NCBI GenBank assembly: GCA_036734945.1
Contig: DAIMXP010000010.1
Location: 26,623-90,622 of the forward strand
DNA: 64,000 bases
Origin: UBA4733 sp036734945
Lineage (GTDB): Bacteria; Chloroflexota; UBA4733
Reading direction: 5' to 3'
Positions 25,181 to 33,956 of this stretch are shown piece by piece (position 1 is the stretch's first letter; each line of letters starts with the position of its first letter). A model generated the notes under the pieces. It was not told where the DNA came from. It did no database searches and saw only the letters and a program-made list of their open reading frames with translations. Position numbers and translations under genes: made by a program.

Positions 25181-25969
25181 CTACCGAGCTGCGAGTTCCA
25201 ATACGTAAAAGCGGCCCCAGTTGAGCAAGAGCCTTCCTGCACGGGTCTCGATCCGGCCAAGCAGCAGCGCCATCGCTGGGGATACCCGGTGGGCAGTCGC
25301 CGGCGGGAGGAGGGCGCCAAGGCTGTAGGCACGGGTGAGGCGGAAGTATCTGGCGAAAAACCGCCGATAGGCTTCCTCCGGCGTGTACAGGTAGTGGCGA
25401 ACCGGCCGCCCGCCAATGACCACCGTGCGCTCGCGCTGCTGGGCCATCGTCCGCGCGGCGCGCCACCGCCCCCGCGCCAGGAGAGGCAGCAGATCCCAGG
25501 AACGGCAACGGTTGAGCAGGTGGATGACCAGGCGCCCCTCGGGCCGGAGGAGCCTGGCAGCATCACGGGCAAACGGAGCAAGGTCGGCAACGGTGTTCAA
25601 GCCGGCAAAGGCGGAGATCATCCCATCAAAGCTCCGCTCCGGCCAGCAATGGATGGCGGCAAGGTCCATGACGTACGCGAGGTCCATGACGTGCGGTTGC
25701 ACGCACGCCGCCAGCCCTGCCGCCTGCACTTTCCGGCGCAACTCGGCCACCATCCCAGCGGAAATGTCGATCGCGACCACCTGAACGCCCCGGCGGGCGA
25801 GGAAGACGGCATCAATCCCAGTGCCGCATGATACATCAAGGACACGCATGCCGGCGGAGAACAGCCGGGCATAGTGTTTCCAGAGCAGCCGGCGCACCAT
25901 GGCATCCGCCTGGACCTGCTGGTCGTAGCACGGGGCAAGCGCATCGTAGGCAGCAGCCACGTCCTGCAC
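25181..25969 (-). CDS. Class I SAM-dependent methyltransferase (last gene of radical SAM operon)
   Basis: 262 residues; GTG 25969 lies two bases after the radical SAM stop, but the ribosome binding site is weak. The Rossmann methyltransferase fold is clear: V-L-D-V-S-C-G-T-G-I-D-A-V-F-L-A (motif I), V-V-A-I-D-I-S-A-G-M-V (motif II), then S-F-D-G-M-I-S-A-F-A-G-L-N-T and L-R-P-E-G-R-L-V-I-H. The C-terminal Y-T-P-E-E-A-Y-R-R-F-F-A-R-Y-F matches the end of the methyltransferase half of the fusion gene at 30390, so the two are paralogues within one operon. The methyl acceptor is unknown. Confidence 0.85.
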   Translation of the reverse strand: MQDVAAAYDALAPCYDQQVQADAMVRRLLWKHYARLFSAGMRVLDVSCGTGIDAVFLARRGVQVVAIDISAGMVAELRRKVQAAGLAACVQPHVMDLAYVMDLAAIHCWPERSFDGMISAFAGLNTVADLAPFARDAARLLRPEGRLVIHLLNRCRSWDLLPLLARGRWRAARTMAQQRERTVVIGGRPVRHYLYTPEEAYRRFFARYFRLTRAYSLGALLPPATAHRVSPAMALLLGRIETRAGRLLLNWGRFYVLELAAR

Positions 25970-25971
25970 GG

Positions 25972-27030
25972 TCAGACCGGCGTTCTGGAGCCGAGTTGCA
26001 ACGTGCAGACGCAGCGCCGGCAGATCGGATCCTGCCGGGTATCGAGTTGGCGGCGAAAGGCGACGGCGTCCGGCGCGTTGAGAATCTGCTCCAAGGGCTG
26101 CTCGTGGATGTTGCCCAGCGTGCGGTGGAAGAAGCAGGGGCGCACGCTGCCGTCCGCCTCGATGACCGTCGAAACCCACGGCGCGTTGCAGGTGACGGCC
26201 GGGAAGTCGCCATCCCCGTTGAGCGCGGCGTAGTAACGGGGTAAGCGGCGCAGTTTCTCCGCATCCTCAGCGATGAAACCGGAAGCAAAATCGGCCGGGT
26301 GCTGCTGGATGGTCGTCTCCACCATGTTCCTGAACGCCTCCACCTCAACAGCAGTGAGCGACACGTCGGCGCTCCGCTCCTCTCCCCACGCCATCGGGCG
26401 GTTAAAGGCGGTGGAGGAGACGTCGGCAGCCAGGAAGGAGATTTGGTCGAGCCCCAGGGAATGCGCTGCTGCGACGATGTTCGGCAGGTCGAGGAAGTTG
26501 CGCCGCTGCAGGACGCAGCGCGCCGTGATCCGCAAGGATGGCTTGAGCGTTTTGAGCGCCGCGACGCCGACGGCGAGCCGGTCGTAGGCATGCGGGATGT
26601 TGCGAATGCTATCGTGGACGTCGCGGCTGCCGTCCAGGGAGACCGTCACGTCGTCGCACCAACGGATGATGTCCGAGGCGTGGCGCTGGAGCAGCAGACC
26701 GGTCGAGAGCAGTGTGATCTTGACGTCGAGGTCCTTCAGCAGCGCGCAGAGCGACCAGAGATTGGAGTGCATCAGCGCTTCGCCGCCGGAAAGGACGACC
26801 CGGCGCACGTGGAGCCGCTGCAGCGCCGCCAGGTGCGGGGCCAGATCCTCGACGGATAGTTCCTGCCCGGCGCGGTTGGCTTTCCAGATGTCACACATGA
26901 CGCAACGGCAATTGCAGCGGCTGTGCGGCATCAACACGAGAATGGGCAGGGTGGAGAGGCGATGGGTCAGCCGGTTGAGCCGGCGCCGGGCAATCTCAAC
27001 CGGCGCCGGCAGCGGCAGGGTTCTCAACAT
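25972..27030 (-). CDS. Radical SAM protein with SPASM-like C terminus
   Basis: 352 residues; ATG 27030 overlaps the upstream stop by one base (TAATG). The [4Fe-4S] radical SAM motif C-x3-C-x2-C is C39, C43, C46. L-S-G-G-E-A-L and S-L-D-G-S-R follow as expected. Near the C terminus a G-S-V-R-P-C-F-F-H-R-T-L-G-N-I segment and C-R-R-C-V-C cysteines look like an auxiliary-cluster (SPASM/twitch) region, seen in peptide- or sugar-modifying enzymes. It differs from the two B12-type radical SAM proteins of the same operon. The substrate is unknown. Confidence 0.85.
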   Translation of the reverse strand: MLRTLPLPAPVEIARRRLNRLTHRLSTLPILVLMPHSRCNCRCVMCDIWKANRAGQELSVEDLAPHLAALQRLHVRRVVLSGGEALMHSNLWSLCALLKDLDVKITLLSTGLLLQRHASDIIRWCDDVTVSLDGSRDVHDSIRNIPHAYDRLAVGVAALKTLKPSLRITARCVLQRRNFLDLPNIVAAAHSLGLDQISFLAADVSSTAFNRPMAWGEERSADVSLTAVEVEAFRNMVETTIQQHPADFASGFIAEDAEKLRRLPRYYAALNGDGDFPAVTCNAPWVSTVIEADGSVRPCFFHRTLGNIHEQPLEQILNAPDAVAFRRQLDTRQDPICRRCVCTLQLGSRTPV

Positions 27031-28505
27031 TACAGGCCGCTCGTCTCGGGGCGTTGGTAGGCCAGCACCTTCTGCAAGGCGCGTAACTCCAGCGGATGCC
27101 GGTACATGCCCGTGTGGTAGCGCCAACCGCTGGCGATGCGCAACACCCAGCAGGCGGCGCTACCCAGGTGGGGGTTGGTTGCCGTTGGGTAGTAGGCGTT
27201 CAGCACTCGCTCGAAGTCGTGCAACTGCTGCCGCAACGGGTCCTTCAGCCAGGGGACGTGGGTGTTGCGGCGCTGGGCGAACTCCTGCCAGCCGGGGCTG
27301 ACCCACTCCTCCAGCGTCGCCGGGAAACGGAAGCCTTCCGCCTTGGCCTGGTCGTACAACTCACCCGCCAGGGGGACCGGCGTGTAGGTATAGAGGATGA
27401 TCTCCGCGCGGGGGTTGACCAGTTTGACCCGGCGGATGAAGGCCAGGGTCTGTTGCACGTCGGCCTCCGGGTCAGGTGGGTTGCCCAGCACAAAGGAAAA
27501 CTCCGGGATGATGCCGTACTGGGCAGTTTTGGCGGCGATGGCCAGCGTCTTCTCGGTGGAGGCCGTCCCACCTTTGTTCATGCGCCGCAGCGTGTCGTCC
27601 GAGCCGGACTCCGCTCCCATGAAGACCATCCTCAAGCCACTGTCGCGCAGCAACGCCCAGCTGCGGTCGCTGTACTTTAGCAGGGTGTCGATGCGCGACT
27701 CGCCCCACCAAGAGATGCGCACGTCTCTGATGCGTTCTGCGAACTCGGCGCTGCGCGCCTCATGCACAAAGAAGTTGTTGTCGTAGAACTCCACAGCATC
27801 CAACTTCCAGGTCTGCACCAGCGAGCGCACGACGTGCGCTGTGTGCTCGGCCGACTGGGCCAGCCAGCGGCCGTTGACCATGTTGACGACCGCGCAGAAG
27901 TTGCAGAAGAAGGGGCAGCCGTAGCTGGAATGATGGGGCAGCGTGCGCTTGCCCAGGAACGTCGAGCGGATGTAGCGCTGCAAGTCGACCCGCTGGTAGG
28001 GGAAACCGGGTAACCCCTCGGGGTTAGGAATCGGCGCCGGCGAACTGGGCACGATTTTTCCCGTGCCGGGCGCACGATAGGCCAGGCCGGGCAGCGGGCC
28101 GGGAGATTCGCCTACGTGTATGGCATCGAGCAAGGCGGCAAAGGTGTACTCACCATGTCCCCGCACCACGTAGTCGACGTAGTCGGCGCGCAGGCACACG
28201 TCGTAATGTTGGGTCGGGAAGTAGCCGCCCCAGACGATGGTGAGGTTGGGATGCCGTGCCTTGAGCTCCCGGCAGTGCGGCACGGCCTGACTCAACTGGG
28301 GACCAGGCATGACGGTGACGCCGAGCACAGCAGCTCCGCGATCCCGCACCAGGCGGTCGATCACGGCGACGGGATCGTCCTCCAGGTTGCCGTCGACGAT
28401 CACGTACTCATGCTTTCCCTCCAGAACCGCCCCCAGCGCCAGCAGCGACATCGGCAGGATCGGCTTCCGCCCGGCGCTACTCGCCGGGTTGTACAGAATC
28501 AGCAT
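27030..28505 (-). CDS. B12-binding-domain radical SAM protein (class B type)
   Basis: 491 residues from ATG 28505 (AAAGGTG upstream). The N-terminal 130 residues form a cobalamin-binding-like Rossmann domain (L-G-V-T-V-M-P-G-P-Q, W-G-G-Y-F-P-T, Y-V-V-R-G-H-G-E-Y). The radical SAM motif is C197-x3-C201-x2-C204. Downstream F-M-G-A-E-S-G-S-D and F-S-F-V-L-G-N-P-P-D are typical of this family. Relatives methylate unactivated carbons or build lipids and natural products. It is flanked by methyltransferase and radical SAM genes on one transcript, with a palindromic repeat between it and the upstream gene. Confidence 0.88.
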   Translation of the reverse strand: MLILYNPASSAGRKPILPMSLLALGAVLEGKHEYVIVDGNLEDDPVAVIDRLVRDRGAAVLGVTVMPGPQLSQAVPHCRELKARHPNLTIVWGGYFPTQHYDVCLRADYVDYVVRGHGEYTFAALLDAIHVGESPGPLPGLAYRAPGTGKIVPSSPAPIPNPEGLPGFPYQRVDLQRYIRSTFLGKRTLPHHSSYGCPFFCNFCAVVNMVNGRWLAQSAEHTAHVVRSLVQTWKLDAVEFYDNNFFVHEARSAEFAERIRDVRISWWGESRIDTLLKYSDRSWALLRDSGLRMVFMGAESGSDDTLRRMNKGGTASTEKTLAIAAKTAQYGIIPEFSFVLGNPPDPEADVQQTLAFIRRVKLVNPRAEIILYTYTPVPLAGELYDQAKAEGFRFPATLEEWVSPGWQEFAQRRNTHVPWLKDPLRQQLHDFERVLNAYYPTATNPHLGSAACWVLRIASGWRYHTGMYRHPLELRALQKVLAYQRPETSGL

Positions 28506-28534
28506 GTTCGCACCTTTCAATTGGGCCGTTGGGA

Positions 28535-28663
28535 GAGGGCCGCGACTGCGGTCTGCGGCCAAGTTACCGGGGCGACTGCGGTCGCTTGGATCTGCCGTCG
28601 ATGGTACAGAACGCGACCGCAGTCGCCCACGTCGCTTGGCCGCAGACCGCAGTCGCGGCCCTG
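28535..28663. repeat. Palindromic repeat R1
   Basis: Both ends read GGGCCGCGACTGCGGTC inwards in inverted orientation, with further inverted blocks inside (GCGACTGCGGTCGC). It lies in the gap between two genes of the radical SAM operon and starts directly at the stop codon of the upstream gene. It is a member of a family also at 31204, 41357, 47332 and 52071. Confidence 0.75.
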
Positions 28664-30397
28664 TTAGCCTTCCAGCCACGGCTGCCTTGCCTCATCTAAA
28701 CCGTACTGCCTGTTCGCCTGCCCGCCCGCCACACTCAGCCGCAACAGCAGCAGCGCTTCGTTGATCAAATCGCGCGTCGCCTCGTGTACGACGGTCAGGC
28801 CGCTGCGCTGGAAAGCCGCCAGAAAGGCCGGGGTCTCCCCTACCGTCGATAGCACGACCAGAGCGTAGCCGCCCGGCGTGAGGTGGTCTGCTAGGTCGGC
28901 GGCAAAACGCTCCACAACGTCTACCGAGCGCCAGGCGCGGTCGAGCGCATTCCGGGGTGCGCCTCGGAAAAAGGGCGGGTTGAAGAGCACAACATCAAAC
29001 CGCTCATCGCCAACTGCTTCGAACAGGTCGCCCTCGCGGACGTCGATGCTGTCCTCGCTGTGGTTGAGCAGCACGTTCATCTTGGCACAGCGCACGGCCG
29101 TCGAATTGATGTCGACCGCGACGACACGCTGCGCCCATTGCGCCGCTACCACGGCCCCGATGCCCGTGCCGGCGCCGAGGTCCAGGACAGACGCCCCCGG
29201 CGGAATGCGCCGGGCGTTCAGACACTGGGCAAGAAACTCGCCGCTGTGCAACACCTTCGGGTTGAAGACCGTTGGCAGTACCAGGATGGGATAGCCAGCG
29301 ACGCGCTCTAGCACCAGCTGGTCGTGACGACGGCGCTGGAACAGACGGCCCCTCCAGTGCCGGAATAACCACCACAACCGGCGCGCGGCCGGCGAATGGC
29401 GCGGCGGCAGGGAGAGCAACGGCGCGCCCGCGCCCACGATAAGCGGAAACGTGGCAGGTTCTCGCTGCCCCCGCAACCGCGCCTTCCAGTCCCGCACCAC
29501 ACAGCGCCAGGCCGACGGCAGGGCGATGACCCGCCAGTGCAGGTTGCCGGCGGCGGCCAACGTTTGCAAGCGGTCAGCCGTGAGGAAATGCTCACTGGGC
29601 AACGTGTTCGAGCAGAAACCGTAAACCCGTTGAAAACACGCCTCTCGTTCGGACACCATGGTCGCTCCCGCGGCTTGTTGGCGATAGAGTGGCGAATCCA
29701 AAACGACCAGAAGGCCATCCGAGCGCAGGGTACGCCGCGACTCGGCGAGCGTCACGCCACAGTCAGCCGAGTAGTGCAAGGAAGCATTGAAAATCACGAG
29801 ATCCGCTTGGTCGCTGGCAAATGGTAGTCGGTCGAACTCGGCCTGGACCGGCAGGAAGGCGGCCTGACCGGCATGGGCATCGCCATACCAGATGTGCGCC
29901 CCCAGTCCGTCCAACTCGCCGGTTCGCACGTCCACCGCCGCCACGTGGTGGCCGCGGGCAGCCAGACGATGCGCCAGCCAGCAGTTGCCGGCGCCGAGGT
30001 CCAGAATGGTCAAGGGTCGTTGGCGTGCCGCCTCCAGCGGTTGGAGTACCTGCTCCAGCATCGCCTGGTAACTCCCCGCCCGCTGCCGCCAGATGTGTCC
30101 TTGTGGATCGCCGTCCACCACCTCGGGCAGGCCGCGAAAATACTGACAATCAGGCTTGCCCCAACCTTCAGCGGCACGCACCCGTGTGTACTGCCGCTCA
30201 AACTCGGCGTACTGGCGACGGGTCGGCTCGGGCAAGAACCGCCAGACCCCGGCGACCTGCGAGAAGGCATGCCCCTGTACCTCGCAGCGGGCCTCTGGTG
30301 AGGAGAGCCGGACGGTACCGCCGCACAGCGGACACCGCCAGCGAAAGTGCGCAGCAGGACCAGGCGCCAGGCGAGGAATCGTGAGCAGGTCAGTCAC
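28664..30397 (-). CDS. Double methyltransferase fusion with N-terminal zinc knuckle
   Basis: 577 residues. C22-P-L-C25 and C38 suggest an N-terminal zinc knuckle. Methyltransferase domain 1 has I-L-D-L-G-A-G-N-C at about 131 and the F-N-A-S-L-H-Y motif later. Domain 2 has V-L-D-L-G-A-G-T-G near 404 and the catalytic-type N-P-P-F near 472, placing it with small-substrate N- or C-methylases of the RsmC/HemK style. Two unlike methyltransferases in one chain are unusual. It sits between two radical SAM genes and overlaps the fusion gene by 8 bp. It probably acts on the same pathway intermediate. Confidence 0.8.
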   Translation of the reverse strand: MTDLLTIPRLAPGPAAHFRWRCPLCGGTVRLSSPEARCEVQGHAFSQVAGVWRFLPEPTRRQYAEFERQYTRVRAAEGWGKPDCQYFRGLPEVVDGDPQGHIWRQRAGSYQAMLEQVLQPLEAARQRPLTILDLGAGNCWLAHRLAARGHHVAAVDVRTGELDGLGAHIWYGDAHAGQAAFLPVQAEFDRLPFASDQADLVIFNASLHYSADCGVTLAESRRTLRSDGLLVVLDSPLYRQQAAGATMVSEREACFQRVYGFCSNTLPSEHFLTADRLQTLAAAGNLHWRVIALPSAWRCVVRDWKARLRGQREPATFPLIVGAGAPLLSLPPRHSPAARRLWWLFRHWRGRLFQRRRHDQLVLERVAGYPILVLPTVFNPKVLHSGEFLAQCLNARRIPPGASVLDLGAGTGIGAVVAAQWAQRVVAVDINSTAVRCAKMNVLLNHSEDSIDVREGDLFEAVGDERFDVVLFNPPFFRGAPRNALDRAWRSVDVVERFAADLADHLTPGGYALVVLSTVGETPAFLAAFQRSGLTVVHEATRDLINEALLLLRLSVAGGQANRQYGLDEARQPWLEG

Positions 30398-32849
30398 GAC
30401 GGGTCAGCACCATCAGGAAGTGGTCGCCCAGGTCACGTGCGGGCGGCAGCGTACACAGGCGATCATCGAGCCGGCCGAGGGCGGCGCTGAGGGCGGCAAA
30501 ACGCCGGTGCAGGCCGATCAGATAGGGCGGAGGTAGGAAGAGGCCGAGCGCTCGATAGTGTGTCAAGGCGAATCCCGGCGCGAAGGCCCCGTAGAACTCC
30601 CGCGGCGTCCAATAGCGCGTCCAGACGGCGCGCCCCTGCAGGGCGACTGGTACTGCCGCCCGGGAGCGACGCAGCAGCGCGCGCCGAAACTGCCCCCGCA
30701 CACCATAGTAGGCGATCTCCCAGGGGCACCAGCGGCCGATGACGGAAGCGACCAGCCGGCCATTGGGCCGAAGCAGCGCCGCGCAGGAGCGGGCGACGGA
30801 CGGTAGGTCCAGCGCGCAGTTGATGGCCCCCAGGTTCGAGTAGACGCCGTCGAACGATTCCCCCGCCAGGTGATCCAGTTGGTGCATATCCAGCACCTCC
30901 GTCGGCACCGCGCCCAGCAGCCCCGCTGCTTCCGCCCTGGCCCGCGTGCGCGCAACCATGCGCGGCGACGAATCCAGCGCTACTACCTGATAGCCACGAC
31001 GCGCCAGGTGAACGGCATCAAGGCCGGTCCCGCAGCCGAGATCAAGCAGGCGAGCGCCGGGTGTGAAGGTCTCCTCCACGGTGCGCCACAGTCGCTCGCG
31101 CATGCGCTGCACCAGGGCGTTGTTGCCGCTGGGGCCGTCGTAATCGCCGGCAACGCCGTCGAAAGCGCGCTGCGTGTCGAGCAAGCGGGAGGTGGAACGG
31201 GGTAGGGCCGCGACTGCGGGCCCAGAGGGCACCCTCGGCCCAAAGACAGGACTGCGGTCCTTGAATGGCTGAGTCGCGGCTTCCGTTTCCAGAGGCGCGT
31301 CGGCACCGCAGTGCTGTCCTTGGGCCGAGGGTGCCCTCTGGGCCCGCAGTCGCGGCCCGGTTTCCTCCATCAGCTCGTCCAGCTTCCGGCGCGCGCTCGG
31401 CAACAGCAGTAGGTGATGCAGCATCGCCGCTGTCCGGCGAAGATGCTGCGGGCGGAGTTGCGCCGGCTGGTGCAGTACCCGCCGCAGTTCTGTCCAGGCC
31501 CGGCGGGCGCGGAACTCGAGGTGCAGCACTGTGTGCAGTTGGCGGTAGAAGTCGCTGCCGAACGGCCCCTGATAGAGCATGGCCAGGTCGGCGGAGTCCG
31601 TCCAGTTCCGGCGGGTGCTCAGTTGCTGCTGCACCGAGTCGTGGAACCGAGTGCCGGGCAGTGGATAGGAGACCGACATGCCGATGTCGTCGGGGCGGCA
31701 ATCCCGCACCATCTGGAGGGTCAGCTCAATATCGGCGCGCGTCTCGCCGGGATAGCCGAATTGCAGAAAAAAGCCGACAGCGATGCCGGCAGCCTGGAGT
31801 CGGCGGGTCGCATCGCTGATCTGCTCAACGCGTGTGCCTTTCTCCATGGCATCAAGGATTTTCTGCGACCCTGATTCGGCGCCCACCCAGACAGTCTGCG
31901 CTCCCGCCCGGCGCAGTGACTCCGCAGTGTCGCCCTTCAGCACCAGATCGACCCGCTGGAGACTCTTGAACGGAATGCGTACCTGCCGCTCTTCGATCAG
32001 GTCGGCGAAGCGGGCCAGCCAGCCAGGCTTGAGGCCCAGGATGTCGTCGGCGAACCAGATATGGTCGGGCTGATAGGTATCGCGTAACCACTGCAGCTCG
32101 GCTGCCACGTTCTCCGGACTGCGGCTGTGGTAGCGCTGGCCCCAAATCGGCTTGGCGCACCAGTTGCAATGGTAGGGGCAGCCGCGCGTCGTCACCATGT
32201 TCATGGAATAGTAGCCGTGGCGGCGTTGCCAGATTTGACGGTAATGGGCCACGTCAACCAGGTCCCAGGCGGGGAAGGGCAACGCATCCAGGTCCTTGAT
32301 GTCGGGCCGGGGTGGTGTACGGACAAGGTCGCCCGATACCGGATCTGTGAACTCCAGCCCCGCGATCGTGGTCGGTGAGGCAGCGCTCCTGCCGGTCAGA
32401 CCGTCCAGCAGTTCAGCCAGGGTATATTCCCCTTCGCCGACGATCACGAACTGCGCGCCGGCCGCCAGGTAGAGATCGGCGTGGTCACTGGCGTCGGACC
32501 CGGCGACGATGACCGTGCATTCCCGCGCCCGCGCCATCCCGATCATCTGAAACGCCGCCTCGCGCATGCGCAGCAGGCACATCTTGGAGAGGTAGTTGAA
32601 GTTGTCTTCGTACAGCACGGCAAACTGCGGTTGCTCGCGTGCCAGGGCCTGCTCCCATGCCGCTTCGGAGGTGTCCAGCATGGCGTCGAAGAGCGCCACG
32701 GCATAGCCCCGGCTGCGCACGTAGGCAGCAGCATACAGCGTGCCCAGCGGCGGATAGGGCTGCATGGCCGCCCAGAGCTTGGGATCAAAGCGCAGGTAAT
32801 AGGACTGGCCGAAGAGCACCTGGCTCACGTTGCCCCCTGTCAAAATCAT
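30390..32849 (-). CDS. B12-binding radical SAM - methyltransferase fusion protein
   Basis: About 819 residues from ATG 32849; GTG 32825 has a better ribosome binding site (AGGGGGC). The N-terminal 200 residues resemble a cobalamin-binding domain. Radical SAM cysteines follow in G-C-P-Y-H-C-N-W-C (about residues 224-231), with W-V-G-A-E-S-G-S and F-F-L-Q-F-G-Y-P-G-E. The radical SAM half ends near residue 497. A linker of some 50 residues is encoded by palindromic repeat R2, and a class I methyltransferase follows (L-L-D-L-G-C-G-T-G near 600). The upstream nucleotidyltransferase gene overlaps its 5' end. Confidence 0.85.
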   Translation of the reverse strand: MILTGGNVSQVLFGQSYYLRFDPKLWAAMQPYPPLGTLYAAAYVRSRGYAVALFDAMLDTSEAAWEQALAREQPQFAVLYEDNFNYLSKMCLLRMREAAFQMIGMARARECTVIVAGSDASDHADLYLAAGAQFVIVGEGEYTLAELLDGLTGRSAASPTTIAGLEFTDPVSGDLVRTPPRPDIKDLDALPFPAWDLVDVAHYRQIWQRRHGYYSMNMVTTRGCPYHCNWCAKPIWGQRYHSRSPENVAAELQWLRDTYQPDHIWFADDILGLKPGWLARFADLIEERQVRIPFKSLQRVDLVLKGDTAESLRRAGAQTVWVGAESGSQKILDAMEKGTRVEQISDATRRLQAAGIAVGFFLQFGYPGETRADIELTLQMVRDCRPDDIGMSVSYPLPGTRFHDSVQQQLSTRRNWTDSADLAMLYQGPFGSDFYRQLHTVLHLEFRARRAWTELRRVLHQPAQLRPQHLRRTAAMLHHLLLLPSARRKLDELMEETGPRLRAQRAPSAQGQHCGADAPLETEAATQPFKDRSPVFGPRVPSGPAVAALPRSTSRLLDTQRAFDGVAGDYDGPSGNNALVQRMRERLWRTVEETFTPGARLLDLGCGTGLDAVHLARRGYQVVALDSSPRMVARTRARAEAAGLLGAVPTEVLDMHQLDHLAGESFDGVYSNLGAINCALDLPSVARSCAALLRPNGRLVASVIGRWCPWEIAYYGVRGQFRRALLRRSRAAVPVALQGRAVWTRYWTPREFYGAFAPGFALTHYRALGLFLPPPYLIGLHRRFAALSAALGRLDDRLCTLPPARDLGDHFLMVLTRRD
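31204..31358. repeat. Palindromic repeat R2, inside a coding region
   Basis: Inverted arms of about 60 bp with outer GGCCGCGACTGCGGGCCCAG and inner GGCACCCTCGGCCCAA. It is the same family as R1, R4 and R5 but lies in frame within the radical SAM-methyltransferase gene, where it encodes the interdomain linker. Confidence 0.75.
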
Positions 32850-33744
32850 ACACACCGGGTGGGACGATCCCCAGTTGCCGGCAGCGTTGCTCGAATTCAA
32901 TGAGCTTCCGTTGACGGCGCTGCCCGAGATACCCCTCGCAGATGTCCTCGCTGAAATTTCCATCGCTACTCCGCAGCATCAGCCGCTGCTTGCGTTGCGC
33001 CTCCCACTGTTCGAATCGCCCGCTGAGCCGGCCCGCCAGCAGGCGCTCGCTCCACGGCTGTAACACGCCGCCGGTTGGCAGTTTCAGCGCCAAGTGCCGG
33101 CGCTGCTCATAGTGATTCGGCAGCCAGCGCGCCGCCCAGTTGTTATAGCCGAGGAACTGCCGATAGGTCGGAGCACCCGCCAGCGGCGTTGCCAGCAACA
33201 ACTCGTGCGCGGTAAACAGGTCCTTGTGCTCGAGAGCGAGGGCGCGCGTGGTCAGGAGATAGTTCGGGCAGAGGTGTACGCCGGCCCGCCGGGCCAGCCG
33301 TACCGGCAACGCGGCCATTGCACGAACGGACCAGAGGCGGCCCGGCGCCGTGACGATCAGGTAATCAACGTCGGCCCGGTCGTCCGGGTTGCCGGCTGCC
33401 AGCGAGCCGGTCACCGCCACCAGGCGCACGAAGGGGAAGCGGGCAATGAGGCGCCCAAAGCGTTGGGCAATCGGCCACAGGCGCGCGGCCTGTGCTTCCC
33501 GGCTCTGGCGAAGCTTCGCCAGACCGCGTCGTCCCGGCAGCACCAGGTACGAGCCATCCGCCGCCAGCCGGTCACGGTCCAACAGCGTGTCTATTGCATT
33601 CGTTGTCGATGCGGCGGGCGCCGCCAGACCGATCAAGTCACGCTGAATCTCCTGCCGCCGGAGCGGGAAATCGAACATGTCCGCGTAGGCGACAGTTGCC
33701 AGGACCGCATCGAGTAAGCATTGATCCGGCATCAGCACGGCCAC
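32785..33744 (-). CDS. Nucleotidyltransferase-domain protein heading radical SAM operon
   Basis: 319 residues; ATG 33732 is an alternative start. A polymerase-beta-type nucleotidyltransferase core is visible: V-T-G-S-L-A-A-G-N at about 112-119 and D125-V-D127, the metal-binding acidic pair. A helical N-terminal domain (residues 1-90) may be a winged helix. Such proteins are often encoded beside B12-type radical SAM genes in natural-product-like clusters, where the role is not established. Its 3' end overlaps the next gene by at least 41 bp, so it is likely co-translated and first in the operon. Confidence 0.75.
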   Translation of the reverse strand: MAVLMPDQCLLDAVLATVAYADMFDFPLRRQEIQRDLIGLAAPAASTTNAIDTLLDRDRLAADGSYLVLPGRRGLAKLRQSREAQAARLWPIAQRFGRLIARFPFVRLVAVTGSLAAGNPDDRADVDYLIVTAPGRLWSVRAMAALPVRLARRAGVHLCPNYLLTTRALALEHKDLFTAHELLLATPLAGAPTYRQFLGYNNWAARWLPNHYEQRRHLALKLPTGGVLQPWSERLLAGRLSGRFEQWEAQRKQRLMLRSSDGNFSEDICEGYLGQRRQRKLIEFEQRCRQLGIVPPGVYDFDRGQREPGALRPVLLPAL

Positions 33745-33956
33745 CAGCGATACCTCGGTTCATCTATCTGCTGTATCCACTGCCAGGGAATACGCGGTGG
33801 GTTACAGGAAACCGCTTCTCCCACCGACGGAAACCGCATCGAATGCCGACAAACTACACCGAGGGCTATCGATGATCAGGACACGACAGCGCGCCGAGCG
33901 CGTGCTGTCGCTGATGCTGGCCATTTGGGGTCCGCGCCGGCCGAGGGAAGGGTGCA

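Noticed and set aside
33745..33956. Cobalamin riboswitch upstream of the B12-type radical SAM operon
   Set aside because: No B12-box-like sequence or convincing multi-helix structure could be recognised in the 212-bp gap.
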